Assembly (NCBI RefSeq): GCF_900108475.1
Contig: NZ_FNWO01000001.1
Location: 1 to 64,000, forward strand
Reading direction: 5' to 3'
Length of the DNA stretch: 64,000 nt
Source of the DNA: Magnetospirillum fulvum
GTDB taxonomy: Bacteria; Pseudomonadota; Alphaproteobacteria; Rhodospirillales; Magnetospirillaceae
This document shows, in pieces, positions 19,827 to 28,204 of the stretch. Position 1 is the first letter of the stretch. Each line of letters starts with the position of its first letter. The notes below the pieces were generated by a model. The model was not told the origin of the DNA. It did no database searches and saw nothing but the letters and a program-made list of their open reading frames with translations. Position numbers and translations under genes: made by a program.

Positions 19827-19898
19827 AGAGACCGAGAACAGGTTGGTTGCCGGCTCCGTTGCCGGTCAGGGAAGGTTAGAAAGAGGGCAGGGATCGAT

Positions 19899-20363
19899 AT
19901 GGACACCACCGTCACCGACCGGGGCAAGGTCATCGACATCAACCGGATCATTCAGATGATCCCGCATCGCTATCCGTTCCTGATGGTGGACCGGGTGATT
20001 GATGTCATCGCCAACGAAAGCGCCGTCGGCATCAAGAACGTCACCATCAACGAACCGTTTTTCCAGGGGCACTTCCCCTCTCGTCCGGTGTTCCCGGGCG
20101 TGCTGATCGTCGAGGCGATGGCGCAGACCGCCGCCGTTCTGGTGGTCGAGACGTTGGGACCGTCGGCCGAAGGAAAACTGGTCTATTTCATGAGCGTCGA
20201 TACCTGTCGTTTCCGCAAGCCGGTCGGCCCGGGCGATCAATTGATGATCCATGTCTTCAAGGAACGTAGCCGCGCCAATGTGTGGAAGTTCCGCGCCGAG
20301 GCCAAGGTCGCTGGAGTTCTGGTTGCCGAAGCCACTTATGCCGCAATGATTTTGGACGAATAA
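19899..20363 (+). CDS. fabZ: 3-hydroxyacyl-ACP dehydratase FabZ
   Basis: The 154-residue hot-dog fold enzyme has the catalytic His in [13 protein letters not shown] (His23) and the catalytic Glu in [11 protein letters not shown]. It dehydrates 3-hydroxyacyl-ACP, competing with LpxA/LpxD for the same acyl donors, which explains its conserved place in the lipid A cluster. Its TAA overlaps the ATG of lpxA by one base. Confidence 0.96.
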   Translation: MDTTVTDRGKVIDINRIIQMIPHRYPFLMVDRVIDVIANESAVGIKNVTINEPFFQGHFPSRPVFPGVLIVEAMAQTAAVLVVETLGPSAEGKLVYFMSVDTCRFRKPVGPGDQLMIHVFKERSRANVWKFRAEAKVAGVLVAEATYAAMILDE

Positions 20364-21166
20364 TGACCCAAATCCATCCCAGCGCCGTCGTCGATTCCAA
20401 GGCCGAAATCGCCGCTTCGGCTGTGGTCGGTCCATTCTGCATGGTCGGTCCCGAGGTTGTCCTGGGGGACAATGTCGAGCTGGTGTCGCATGTCGCGGTC
20501 GCGGGGCGGACGCGGATCGGTGCCGGAACCCGCATCTTCCCCTTCGCGTCGATCGGGCACCGTCCGCAGGATTTGAAGTACAAGGACGAGCCGTCGGTGT
20601 TGGAGATCGGGTCCAACAACCAGATCCGCGAGCATGTCACGATGAATCCCGGCACCGAAGGCGGCGGGATGGTGACACGGGTCGGTGACAATTGCCTGTT
20701 CATGGCCAGCGCTCACGTTGCCCACGATTGCATCTTGGGCAATAACGTCATCATGGCCAATAACGCCACCCTGGCCGGGCATGTTTCGGTCGGCGAGTAC
20801 GCCTTTCTGGGCGGTCTGTCGGCGGTGCACCAGTTTGTCCGCATCGGCAAGCATGCGATGATCGGCGGCATGTCGGGGGTCGAGGCCGATGTCATTCCCT
20901 TTGGCGTCGTGATCGGCAATAGGGCTCATCTCAACGGGCTCAATATCGTCGGCCTGAAGCGGCGCGGCTTCTCGCGCGACGACATCCACACCCTTCGCAA
21001 CGCCTATCGTTTGCTGTTCGCGCCCGAGGGGACATTGCAGGAGCGGTTGTCCGACGTCGAGGATCAGTATCAGGGCAATGCGGTGGTGATGGAGATCGTC
21101 GCCTTTATTCGCTCCGATACCTCGCGTTCGCTCAGTACGCCGAAATTCGCCGGCGATGGCGTCTAG
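20363..21166 (+). CDS. lpxA: UDP-N-acetylglucosamine O-acyltransferase
   Basis: The 267-residue hexapeptide-repeat enzyme starts THIHPSAVV-like (here TQIHPSAVVDSKAEI) and has the catalytic His region MASAHVAHDC and the GLKRRGFSRDDI segment. It performs the first step of lipid A synthesis. The start overlaps the fabZ stop (TAATG) and the end overlaps lpxI by 11 bases, so translation of the four genes is probably coupled. Confidence 0.96.
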   Translation: MTQIHPSAVVDSKAEIAASAVVGPFCMVGPEVVLGDNVELVSHVAVAGRTRIGAGTRIFPFASIGHRPQDLKYKDEPSVLEIGSNNQIREHVTMNPGTEGGGMVTRVGDNCLFMASAHVAHDCILGNNVIMANNATLAGHVSVGEYAFLGGLSAVHQFVRIGKHAMIGGMSGVEADVIPFGVVIGNRAHLNGLNIVGLKRRGFSRDDIHTLRNAYRLLFAPEGTLQERLSDVEDQYQGNAVVMEIVAFIRSDTSRSLSTPKFAGDGV

Positions 21167-21983
21167 CAAGCTCGGCATTATCGCCGGTGGCGGCTGCCTG
21201 CCCGGGCTGATCGCCGCCGCCTGCCGCGCCGAGGGAAGACCGGCCCATTTCCTCGCCTTGACCGGACATGCCGATCCGGCGGTGATCGCCGCCGCCGGTT
21301 TGCCCGCCGACTGGATCCGTCTGGGCGAGGCCGGAAGCGGTTTTGACAGCCTGCGCCGTGCCGGTGTGGGCGACGTGGTGATGGTCGGCCCGGTGCGGCG
21401 TCCCTCGCTGTCGGAACTGGCTCCCGATCTGCGCACCGCCCGATTTTTCGCCCGGATCGGGTTGAAGGCCCTGGGTGATGACGGTTTGCTGCGTGCCGTC
21501 GTTGCCGAACTGGAAAGCGAGGGCTTTCGTGTCGTCGGTATCGATCAGGTGCTGGCGTCGTGTCTTGCCAGTCCCGGTCTGTATGGCGGACCGGCTCCGG
21601 ATGCTCAGGCCGAAACCGATATCGCCCGCGGGATCGAGGTTGCCCGCGCCCTTGGCGCCGTCGATGTCGGCCAGTCGGTCGTGGTGCAACAGGGACTCGT
21701 GCTGGGAGTCGAGGCGATCGAGGGAACCGACCGCCTGATCGAGCGCTGCGGTCCGCTGGCGCGCGACGGGATCGGCGGCGTCCTGGTCAAGCTGAAGAAA
21801 CCCGGCCAGGATCGCCGGATCGACCTTCCCGCCATCGGCACCAACACCGTGAGTGCCGCCGCCGCCGCCGGATTGCGCGGCATCGCTGTCGAAGCGGGGG
21901 GAGCGCTGGTGTTGGGGCGCGAGGCGGTCGCGGCCGAGGCCCGGCGTCTCGGCGTATTCGTCGTCGGGATTTCGCCGCCATGA
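21156..21983 (+). CDS. lpxI: UDP-2,3-diacylglucosamine pyrophosphatase LpxI
   Basis: The 275-residue protein belongs to the LpxI (DUF1009) family: it begins KLGIIAGGGCLPGL and has GPVRRPSLSEL, VVVQQGLVLGVEAIEGTD and RIDLPAIGTNTV, all family marks. It hydrolyses UDP-2,3-diacylglucosamine to lipid X, replacing the unrelated LpxH of gammaproteobacteria. The location between lpxA and lpxB with overlaps on both sides supports the function. Confidence 0.94.
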   Translation: MASSKLGIIAGGGCLPGLIAAACRAEGRPAHFLALTGHADPAVIAAAGLPADWIRLGEAGSGFDSLRRAGVGDVVMVGPVRRPSLSELAPDLRTARFFARIGLKALGDDGLLRAVVAELESEGFRVVGIDQVLASCLASPGLYGGPAPDAQAETDIARGIEVARALGAVDVGQSVVVQQGLVLGVEAIEGTDRLIERCGPLARDGIGGVLVKLKKPGQDRRIDLPAIGTNTVSAAAAAGLRGIAVEAGGALVLGREAVAAEARRLGVFVVGISPP

Positions 21984-23155
21984 GCGCCACCCCGCCGCTG
22001 ATTTATCTGATTGCCGGGGAGCCGTCGGGCGATCTGCTCGGAGCCCGGCTGATGGCGGCGTTGAAACAGCAAACCGGCGGCGCGGTCCGCTTTGCCGGGA
22101 TCGGCGGCGAGGAGATGCAGGCCGAGGGGCTGGTGTCGCTGTTTCCGATGGCCGAATTGTCGGTGATGGGGCTGGTCGAAGTGTTGCCCCGGCTGCCCGC
22201 GATCCTCCGCCGCCTTCGCCATACTCTTTCCGATATCGAAACAAAAGCGCCCGACGCGGTGGTGACGATTGATTCCTGGGGATTTTGCGGTCGCATCCAT
22301 CGCGGATTGAAGGAACAGGGGTCGTCTATTCCCCGGATTCATTACGTCGCGCCGATGGTGTGGGCGTGGAAGAAGGGGCGGACGCGCTCGCTGGCCCAGG
22401 TGCTCGACCTGCTGTTGACTCTATTTCCCAACGAACCCGCCTGGTTCGAGAAAGAGGGCCTGCGCTCGGTTCATGTCGGCCATTCGGTGATCGAGGGGGG
22501 AGCCGGGCAGGGCGATGCCGCTGCCTTCCGTGCCCGCCATGGGCTGGCTCCCGATCAACGGATTCTCTGCCTGCTGCCGGGGAGCCGACGGTCCGAGACC
22601 TCGCGCCTGTTGCCGGTGTTCGGCGACACCGTCGCCAGTCTGGCCTCCCGCTATCCCGATCTGGTCGTCGCCCTGCCGACCGTCGAAACCGTTGCCGACG
22701 AGGTTGCCGCGGCTGCCGCCGGATGGAAATTGCCGACGCTGGTGCTGCGGGGGGCCTCCGCCCGCTTCGACGCCTTCGCCGCCTCCGCGGCGGCGCTGGC
22801 CGCGTCCGGCACTGTGGCCCTTGAGTTGGCGATGGCGGGAGTTCCGGCGGTGATCGCCTATCGGGTCTCGCCGGTATCGGCCTTTGTCGCCACCCGCTTC
22901 CTCGGCCTGGACGTGAAATTCGTCTCGCTGGTCAACATCCTGGCAGAACGCGCGGTGATGCCTGAATTGCTGCAAGACGAGTGCCGTCCCGAACGTCTGG
23001 CTGCGGCTGTGGCCGAATTGCTGGACGATCCCGCCGCCGTCGAGGCGCAACGCGCCGGAGCGCGCGACGCGTTGACTCGCCTTGGTTTGGGCGGAGACAG
23101 CCCCAGCGCCCGCGCCGCCACGACGATTCTGACCTTTATCGGAGAAAAGCGATGA
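21980..23155 (+). CDS. lpxB: lipid-A-disaccharide synthase
   Basis: The 391-residue glycosyltransferase (family 19) starts with IYLIAGEPSGDLLGARLMAAL and has FAGIGGEEM, YVAPMVWAWKKGR and LLPGSRRSE. It condenses lipid X with UDP-diacylglucosamine at the inner membrane. The ATG overlaps the lpxI TGA (ATGA) and its own TGA overlaps the gloA start in the same way. A longer frame from 21560 lies wholly inside lpxI and is rejected. Confidence 0.95.
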   Translation: MSATPPLIYLIAGEPSGDLLGARLMAALKQQTGGAVRFAGIGGEEMQAEGLVSLFPMAELSVMGLVEVLPRLPAILRRLRHTLSDIETKAPDAVVTIDSWGFCGRIHRGLKEQGSSIPRIHYVAPMVWAWKKGRTRSLAQVLDLLLTLFPNEPAWFEKEGLRSVHVGHSVIEGGAGQGDAAAFRARHGLAPDQRILCLLPGSRRSETSRLLPVFGDTVASLASRYPDLVVALPTVETVADEVAAAAAGWKLPTLVLRGASARFDAFAASAAALAASGTVALELAMAGVPAVIAYRVSPVSAFVATRFLGLDVKFVSLVNILAERAVMPELLQDECRPERLAAAVAELLDDPAAVEAQRAGARDALTRLGLGGDSPSARAATTILTFIGEKR

Positions 23156-23559
23156 GCCAAGCTCCCGATACCGCCGGATGGCGGTTTCTTCATACGATGA
23201 TCCGGGTCGGCAATCTGGATCGCTCGATCGACTTCTACACCAGATTGTTGGGGATGCGGCTGTTGCGCCGCACCGATTTCCCCGAGGGACGCTTCACCCT
23301 GGCCTTCGTCGGCTATGGGGCGGAAAGCGACCAGACCGTGGTCGAACTGACCTATAATTGGGACACGCCGTCATATGATCTCGGCAGCGGCTTTGGCCAT
23401 CTGGCCCTGGGCGTTCCCGACATCTATGTCGCCTGCGCCGCGCTGGCCGAAGCGGGAGCGAATATCCTTCGGGCGCCCGGCCCGATGAAGCATGGCAGCA
23501 CGGTCATCGCGTTTGTCGAGGACCCCGATGGCTATCGCGTCGAGTTGATCCAGACCTAA
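23152..23559 (+). CDS. gloA: lactoylglutathione lyase (glyoxalase I)
   Basis: The 135-residue protein matches GloA along its length: HTMIRVGNLDRSIDFYT, VVELTYNWD, GHLALGVPDI and FVEDPDGYRVELI, which carry the metal ligands H, E, H and E. It isomerises the methylglyoxal-glutathione adduct to S-lactoylglutathione. The start overlaps the lpxB stop (ATGA), so it is the last gene of the lipid A transcript, an arrangement whose logic is not obvious. It converges on trmFO with four bases between stops. Confidence 0.93.
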   Translation: MSQAPDTAGWRFLHTMIRVGNLDRSIDFYTRLLGMRLLRRTDFPEGRFTLAFVGYGAESDQTVVELTYNWDTPSYDLGSGFGHLALGVPDIYVACAALAEAGANILRAPGPMKHGSTVIAFVEDPDGYRVELIQT

Positions 23560-23563
23560 AGCC

Positions 23564-24919
23564 TTAAGCGAGGGACGAGCGAAGGGTATCCAGCCAGGGG
23601 GCGATATCGTTCCGTGCCCGGATCGAATAGAGTTTCTTGCGCTCGCGTCCCTTGACCCGGCGTCCTGACTCGTCCCGTTCGGGCGGCGGCGGGAACAGGC
23701 CGAAGGTGACGTTCATCGGCTGAAAGGTCTCGGCCAGCGCCCCGCCAGTGACGTGAGCGAGCAACGCCCCGAGCGCACTGGTCAGCGGCGGCGGGGGCAG
23801 GTCGCGCCCACGGGCCTCGGCGGCGGTGAAGCAACCCGCCAGCAGGCCGATCGCGGCGCTTTCGACATAGCCTTCGCAGCCGGTGATCTGTCCGGCCAAA
23901 CGCAACCGGGGCTCGGCTTTCAGGGTCAGATCCCGCGTGAGCACGCGCGGCCCGTTGACGAAGGTATTGCGGTGCAGACCGCCCAGTCGGGCGAATTCGG
24001 CATTCTCCAGCCCCGGAATGGTGCGGAACAGCCGAACCTGCTCGCCATGGCGCAGCTTGGTCTGGAAGCCGACCATGTTGTAGAGCGTCGCCAGCGCGTT
24101 GTCCTGGCGCAACTGGACCACCGCGAACGGCTTCGGTCCGTTGGGGTCGGTCAGCCCGACCGGTTTCATCGGGCCAAAGGCCAGGGTTCCGCGCCCGCGC
24201 GACGCCATCACCTCGATCGGCAGGCATCCCTCGAAATAGGGGGTGTCTTTTTCCCAATCGCGGAACGGAACGGTGTCTCCCGCCAGCAAGCCGTCGATGA
24301 AGCTGTCATATTGCTCGCGCGACAGCGGGCAATTGATGTAGTCCGAGCCGTCGCCTTTGTCGTAGCGCGACTGGAACCACGCCTTCGAGAAATCAATGCT
24401 GTCGCGCACCACGATCGGCGCGATGGCGTCGAAGAAGGACAGCGAATCCTCGCCGGTCAGGGCCGCCAGCGCCTCGGCCAGCGGGGCCGAGGTCAACGGA
24501 CCGGTCGCGACGATCACCCGCTCCCACTCGGCCGGAGGCAGCCCCGCGATTTCCTCGCGGCGGATGGTGACGTTGGGATGGGCTTCCAACGCGGCCTGAA
24601 CATGGGCGGAAAAGGCTTCGCGATCGACCGCCAGCGCGCCGCCCGCCGGAACCTTGCAGGCATCGGCGGCGGACAAAATCAGCGATCCGGCCCGCCGCAT
24701 CTCTTCGTGCAGAAGACCGACGGCATTGTGATCGGCATCGTCCGAGCGCAATGAATTGGAGCAAACCAGTTCCGCCAGTCCATCGCTGTGATGGGCCGGG
24801 GTCTGGCGCACGGGGCGCATTTCGTGGAGGATGACGGGAAGGCCGGCCTGGGCGAGTTGCCAGGCGGATTCCGACCCGGCCAACCCGCCGCCGACGACGT
24901 GGATGGGATGTTCGCTCAT
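23564..24919 (-). CDS. trmFO: FADH2/folate-dependent tRNA (uracil-54-C5)-methyltransferase TrmFO
   Basis: The 451-residue flavoprotein starts [20 protein letters not shown] (FAD dinucleotide site) and has [11 protein letters not shown] and [12 protein letters not shown], typical of TrmFO (formerly Gid). It makes ribothymidine at position 54 of tRNAs with methylene-tetrahydrofolate. I chose ATG 24919 over 24931 because GGGGGGT lies directly upstream. No leftward operon partner is close; the gene converges on gloA. Confidence 0.94.
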   Translation of the reverse strand: MSEHPIHVVGGGLAGSESAWQLAQAGLPVILHEMRPVRQTPAHHSDGLAELVCSNSLRSDDADHNAVGLLHEEMRRAGSLILSAADACKVPAGGALAVDREAFSAHVQAALEAHPNVTIRREEIAGLPPAEWERVIVATGPLTSAPLAEALAALTGEDSLSFFDAIAPIVVRDSIDFSKAWFQSRYDKGDGSDYINCPLSREQYDSFIDGLLAGDTVPFRDWEKDTPYFEGCLPIEVMASRGRGTLAFGPMKPVGLTDPNGPKPFAVVQLRQDNALATLYNMVGFQTKLRHGEQVRLFRTIPGLENAEFARLGGLHRNTFVNGPRVLTRDLTLKAEPRLRLAGQITGCEGYVESAAIGLLAGCFTAAEARGRDLPPPPLTSALGALLAHVTGGALAETFQPMNVTFGLFPPPPERDESGRRVKGRERKKLYSIRARNDIAPWLDTLRSSLA

Positions 24920-24972
24920 ACCCCCCGACATAGCCGCTTCGGCGGCATCTGTCCAGGGGGTGGGGAGGGAGC

Positions 24973-25224
24973 CTAACTCTTCTGCTGGGCCGCCAACTGG
25001 GTCAGCCAGCCGATTCCGGCTCCGGTCGCGGCTCCGATCGAGCTGGTTCCGCTCACCGCCTTGGCGTCGGTGACGCTCTTGCCATCGGAGGTGTCGATCG
25101 GACCGAAGGCGTAGGTGGCGAAGGTGCTGGACGGACCGCGTTGTTCCGACTCAGTCGAATGGGTGTCGGCCTCGTCCTTGCGGTTCAGTAAAAGGTGGCT
25201 GGGGATCGCGGAAACTGATTGCAT
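24973..25224 (-). CDS. small protein of unknown function (83 residues)
   Basis: I do not recognise this protein. It starts [12 protein letters not shown] with GGAG eight bases before the ATG at 25224, has a polar, Ser/Thr-rich middle and a Gly/Ala-rich C-terminal stretch ([16 protein letters not shown]) that could form a short amphipathic or membrane-touching helix. No signal peptide is visible. It stands alone between trmFO and a divergent DUF4170 gene. Third-position GC is somewhat lower than in neighbours, so it may be a lineage-specific gene; an upstream GTG at 25233 is a poorer start. Confidence 0.55.
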   Translation of the reverse strand: MQSVSAIPSHLLLNRKDEADTHSTESEQRGPSSTFATYAFGPIDTSDGKSVTDAKAVSGTSSIGAATGAGIGWLTQLAAQQKS

Positions 25225-25549
25225 GGCGCACACTCCATGGCCTAGACAGCGTTTGCTACTTCCATGCAGACTGCGTGCCAGATCGGGAGACGGCGAAAGT
25301 CAGCCATCGTTAGCGAACCAGACCCGGCAAATTCTGCCCAAAACAAACCGGCCGGATCATTTCTTCCCAGTCTGAATTTGGGTATAAGCGGAGGTGATCG
25401 GGGGCCGTTTCCACTCCACGATGGATCCGGTTCCTGATTTTTGCTCAAGGCCGCAGACGCTGCGGGGCTGGCGTGGCTCAAACGTCGCGTGGGCTTGTCG
25501 CCCTTTGCGCTTGGACGCCGTCCGGACGAGAAGGGCTCTAGGAGGACAT
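25225..25549. other. intergenic region with no gene seen
   Basis: This 325-base gap separates two divergent small genes and should hold both promoters. It contains a short hairpin CCGCAG-ACG-CTGCGG at about 25452-25466 and a good ribosome site (AGGAGGA) at its right end. An antisense open frame (25242-25481) crosses it but has no ribosome site or family resemblance. Confidence 0.5.
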
Positions 25550-25969
25550 ATGGCCAGGACTTATTATGTCGTCGGTGGCGAGTATGCCGACACCACCTTT
25601 ACCGCCCTGGCCTCCGGTCAGGCCGAAGAAACCTTCGGCCCGTTCGAGGAGCGCGAGGCTCATGAATGTTGGCGCGCCCTGACCGGCAAGACCGTCGATA
25701 ATGCGATGGTCCGCTATTTCATCCGCGAAAGCGGTGACGGAGCCGCGAGCGCGGCCGCCAGTTGGTATGTCGTTGGCGGCGAATATACCGGTACCGACTT
25801 TACCACCATTGCCGCTGACCGCCGCCTGGAGGTGCTGGGGCCGTTCGATCGCCCGACCGCGCTGGCGACGTGGCGCGAATTGACGGGACGTACCGTCGAT
25901 AGCGCGCTGACCCGCTTCGACCTGTGCACAGAGTCCGATCTGAAGCGGCGTGGGCTGTCCGCCGGGTGA
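25550..25969 (+). CDS. tandem DUF4170 domain protein
   Basis: The 139-residue protein consists of two copies of one domain: TYYVVGGEYADTTFTAL...GPFEEREAHECWRALTGKTVDNAMVRYFI (residues 3-61) and WYVVGGEYTGTDFTTI...GPFDRPTALATWRELTGRTVDSALTRF (about 71-125). This is the DUF4170 fold common in alphaproteobacteria, usually present once. Function is unknown; it is small, soluble and lacks a signal peptide. AGGAGGACAT precedes ATG 25550, so the longer frame from 25394 is not used. Confidence 0.8.
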   Translation: MARTYYVVGGEYADTTFTALASGQAEETFGPFEEREAHECWRALTGKTVDNAMVRYFIRESGDGAASAAASWYVVGGEYTGTDFTTIAADRRLEVLGPFDRPTALATWRELTGRTVDSALTRFDLCTESDLKRRGLSAG

Positions 25970-26021
25970 CGATGGCGGGAAAGCGGAGCGGGGGAGGCCC
26001 CCGCTCCGGACCCGATCCGGT

Positions 26022-26342
26022 CTATTCGACGCGATGAATCAGATGGTAGCCGAACGAGGTTTCGATCACCCCGCTGACCTCGTCCACGGCCAGGGCGAAC
26101 GCGGCCCGGTCGAATTCGGGGACCATCGCTCCGGGGCCGAAATGACCGAGATCGCCGCCTTCCTCCGCCGACGGACAGTCGGAATATTCCTTGGCCATCT
26201 GGCCGAAATCGGCCCCGTCGCGAATCTCGTCGAGAATCTCGGTGATGGCCGACAACGCCTCGTCCTTGGTCCGGGTCGATTGGGACCGCATCGAGCCCTT
26301 GTACATCAACAGGATATGGGCGGCGCGAATCTGGGCGGACAT
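26022..26342 (-). CDS. parvulin-type peptidyl-prolyl cis-trans isomerase
   Basis: The 106-residue protein is a lone PpiC/rotamase domain: [13 protein letters not shown] at the start, [21 protein letters not shown] in the middle, and [21 protein letters not shown] at the end. Parvulins speed Xaa-Pro isomerisation. There is no signal peptide, so it is cytoplasmic, and it resembles the Pin1-like single-domain proteins more than PrsA/SurA. The segment [13 protein letters not shown] is a small insertion also seen in such proteins. Divergent from rluE, with 50 bases between the starts. Confidence 0.87.
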   Translation of the reverse strand: MSAQIRAAHILLMYKGSMRSQSTRTKDEALSAITEILDEIRDGADFGQMAKEYSDCPSAEEGGDLGHFGPGAMVPEFDRAAFALAVDEVSGVIETSFGYHLIHRVE

Positions 26343-26392
26343 GGGATGCTCCGAAATTTGAAAAAGGCCGACACTGTAACCGAGCTAGTCCA

Positions 26393-26938
26393 ATGCCGCC
26401 ACGGGTGATCCTGTTCAACAAACCGTTCGACGTGCTGTGCCAATTCACCGACCGCGAGGGCGGGCGGCGCACGCTGAAGGACTATATCGACCAGCCGGGG
26501 GTTTATCCGGCCGGGCGGCTCGACCGCGATTCGGAAGGATTGCTGGTCTTGAGCGATTCCGGCCCACTGATCGCCCGGATTGCCGATCCCCGCCACAAGA
26601 TGGCGAAGACCTATCTGGCCCAGGTCGAGGGGATCCCGACCGAAGCGGCACTGGCCGCGTTACGCCAGGGGGTGATGCTGAAGGATGGCCCGACCCGTCC
26701 GGCCGGAGCGCGACTGATCGATGAGCCCGAGCAATTGTGGCCGCGCGACCCGCCGATCCGTACCCGTGCAGCCATCCCCACCCGCTGGGTGGAACTGGTG
26801 CTACGCGAAGGGCGTAACCGTCAGGTCCGCCGGATGACTGCTGCGGTCGGCTTTCCCACCCTGCGGCTGATCCGCTGGGCGGTGGGGGAGTGGAGCCTGG
26901 ATGGACTGGCTCCGGGTCAGTGGCGCGGCCTGCCCTGA
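26393..26938 (+). CDS. rluE: 23S rRNA pseudouridine synthase, RluE/RsuA type
   Basis: The 181-residue enzyme has the catalytic motif [12 protein letters not shown] (Asp in RLDRDS), starts [13 protein letters not shown] and ends with [16 protein letters not shown] and PTLRLIRW, all RsuA/RluE marks. The lack of an S4 domain and the short length favour RluE, which modifies U2457 of 23S rRNA in E. coli. The last 138 bases are overlapped in antisense by an open frame extending from the OmpA-like gene; the rluE side is the conserved one. Confidence 0.88.
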   Translation: MPPRVILFNKPFDVLCQFTDREGGRRTLKDYIDQPGVYPAGRLDRDSEGLLVLSDSGPLIARIADPRHKMAKTYLAQVEGIPTEAALAALRQGVMLKDGPTRPAGARLIDEPEQLWPRDPPIRTRAAIPTRWVELVLREGRNRQVRRMTAAVGFPTLRLIRWAVGEWSLDGLAPGQWRGLP

Positions 26939-27880
26939 AATTGTCATCACTCCGACCGTCATAACGCCATCATTGACCGCCATGATCCGGCTCGAAGTCG
27001 GTTGGGGGCGCGCCGGTCCGGCTTCGTGGTTCGACAGCGCCGACGGAAGGGTATGATGGGACGGAAATACAAGGGCGACTTGGCCCGCAGCGACACCCAG
27101 GGTTGGATGGAGGAAGCCGAGGCGGCCGAGATGGTGGTGTCCCTCCCGGTGCAAACGCGCCCGAGCGGGATCGACCCCGAAACCTGCCGCCGCGCTCAGG
27201 CGGTCGCGGTCCGCCAGCTTCAGGCCCGGATCGCGAGCTATTACTGAGGAGTCGGCACCGGTGTCAACCATGGTTGACAGGGTGGAGGCGTGAGACACCG
27301 CAGCAGCGTCAACACCGGTTGACGGCGGTGGCGTCAGGCCCAAGGCGGCCGACTCGACCGGCCCCCAGGTGATCTCGACCCGACGGTCGTCATTTTGTGA
27401 CGGATGGGGCACAGACGGGGTGGGGCGGCTTTCGCCTTTGCCCACGATCTCGATCACCGGGGCGGTCACTCCCAGCTTGATTAGTTGCTCGGCGACGGCG
27501 CGGGCGCGGCGCTCCGACAGCGCGCGGTTGTAAGTCTTTGCCCCCCGGGCATCGGTAAAGCCGGAAATCCGGATTTCGTCTGGCTTGGCCGCCTTCAATC
27601 CCGGCGCGGCGTCCCACAGCCTTTGCATCGTCGAGGCGGAAATCTCGGCTTTGTTCGAGGCGAAATGGACGATGATCGGCTGCGTCGGCCGCTCGATGGC
27701 CGGAGCGGCTTGGGGCGGCTGCGGCGGAAGCGGGGCAGGGGGAGGGGGCGCGGCGACGACAGGGGCGGGAGACGCGTTGCTGTCTTGAAGCTGATGATGG
27801 CCCGTATCGACGGAAGCCGACGAGCAGGCAGCCAGCCCCGCCAGCCCGGTCAGGGCAACGAGGAGACGGATGAACCGCAT
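26801..27880 (-). CDS. OmpA-like lipoprotein with anomalous C-terminal extension
   Basis: Start ATG 27880 gives a lipoprotein signal peptide with a cysteine in LAGLAACSS (Cys about 19), then a Pro/Ala-rich linker and an OmpA C-terminal domain (about 70-180) with [33 protein letters not shown] and RRVEITWGP. Such proteins anchor the outer membrane to peptidoglycan. After about base 27330 the frame loses family resemblance and runs on for 150 codons, antisense over a small rightward ORF and into rluE. In the +1 frame a TAA/TAG pair stands near 27240. I infer a lost stop or frameshift, so the true 3' end may be near 27240. Confidence 0.65.
   Translation of the reverse strand: MRFIRLLVALTGLAGLAACSSASVDTGHHQLQDSNASPAPVVAAPPPPAPLPPQPPQAAPAIERPTQPIIVHFASNKAEISASTMQRLWDAAPGLKAAKPDEIRISGFTDARGAKTYNRALSERRARAVAEQLIKLGVTAPVIEIVGKGESRPTPSVPHPSQNDDRRVEITWGPVESAALGLTPPPSTGVDAAAVSHASTLSTMVDTGADSSVIARDPGLKLADRDRLSAAAGFGVDPARARLHREGHHHLGRLGFLHPTLGVAAGQVALVFPSHHTLPSALSNHEAGPARPQPTSSRIMAVNDGVMTVGVMTISGQAAPLTRSQSIQAPLPHRPADQPQGGKADRSSHPADLTVTPFA
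27053..27247 (+). CDS. small hypothetical protein (64 residues)
   Basis: I do not recognise the family. The frame starts ATGATG after GGAAGGG and encodes a charged protein ([18 protein letters not shown]...) with two glutamate-rich and arginine-rich stretches and a C-terminal helix-like [18 protein letters not shown]. Third positions are almost 90% G or C, better than the antisense OmpA extension over the same bases, which is the main support. No signal peptide or membrane segment. ATG 27056 is an alternative start. Confidence 0.45.
   Translation: MMGRKYKGDLARSDTQGWMEEAEAAEMVVSLPVQTRPSGIDPETCRRAQAVAVRQLQARIASYY
27262..27279. repeat. 18-bp perfect palindrome TGTCAACCATGGTTGACA
   Basis: The two halves match exactly with no spacer. 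It belongs to a group of GTCAAC/GTTGAC dyads around the OmpA-like gene. Such a site could bind a dimeric regulator; no regulator can be named. Confidence 0.7.
27307..27324. repeat. second GTCAAC dyad, CGTCAAC-ACCG-GTTGACG
   Basis: Seven-base half-sites are separated by four bases. It lies 45 bases from the 18-bp palindrome and shares the half-site. It falls in the doubtful 3' part of the OmpA-like frame. Confidence 0.65.
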
Positions 27881-27898
27881 GGGGCGAGCCGGGAGCAT

Positions 27899-28204
27899 CA
27901 AGACAGAACACCAAAGACCGATTGATCCGTTCAGACTGTCTTAGGTTCGTCTTGTCTGTCCAGCCCTTTTATTGTTGATCGGCAAATCCCCGGGGAGGCG
28001 TTCTCTTGTCAACCCAACAGTAAAGGTTGACTTTGATTAAGAGTGACCCGGGTGACGACTTGGTTGACGCCAGACGAATTTGTTTAAAAAAGAAAGGGTT
28101 AACCCCTCCCCTTCCAGACAAGACATTCAGAATCCGGATTATGAGCCGACGCGGATTGATTAACGGAGGAGGCCGCCTCTCGACGTCTCCTCCCTCACCA
28201 TTGG
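27899..28204. other. intergenic region upstream of the OmpA-like gene and downstream of uvrA
   Basis: No convincing gene. On + strand it contains GTCAACC-(10)-GGTTGAC at 28008-28031 and a further GGTTGAC at 28062-28068, about 130-190 bases upstream of the OmpA-like start, plus GGGTTAACCC at 28096-28105. On the minus strand, AAGGG...CCCTT followed by a T-rich run at about 28085-28120 could be a weak uvrA terminator, and GGAGGAG/CTCCTCC near 28165-28197 forms another small stem. Confidence 0.5.
28008..28031. repeat. third GTCAAC dyad, GTCAACC-(10)-GGTTGAC
   Basis: Seven-base half-sites (28008-28014 and 28025-28031) with a ten-base spacer, one helical turn, in the region that must hold the promoter of the leftward OmpA-like gene. 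Same half-site as the two dyads at its 3' side. Possible operator. Confidence 0.6.

Noticed and set aside
25242-25481. 79-codon minus-strand frame in the gap before the DUF4170 gene
   Set aside because: No ribosome site, no recognisable sequence, and it would end just before the start of the 83-residue gene on the same strand. Left as noncoding.
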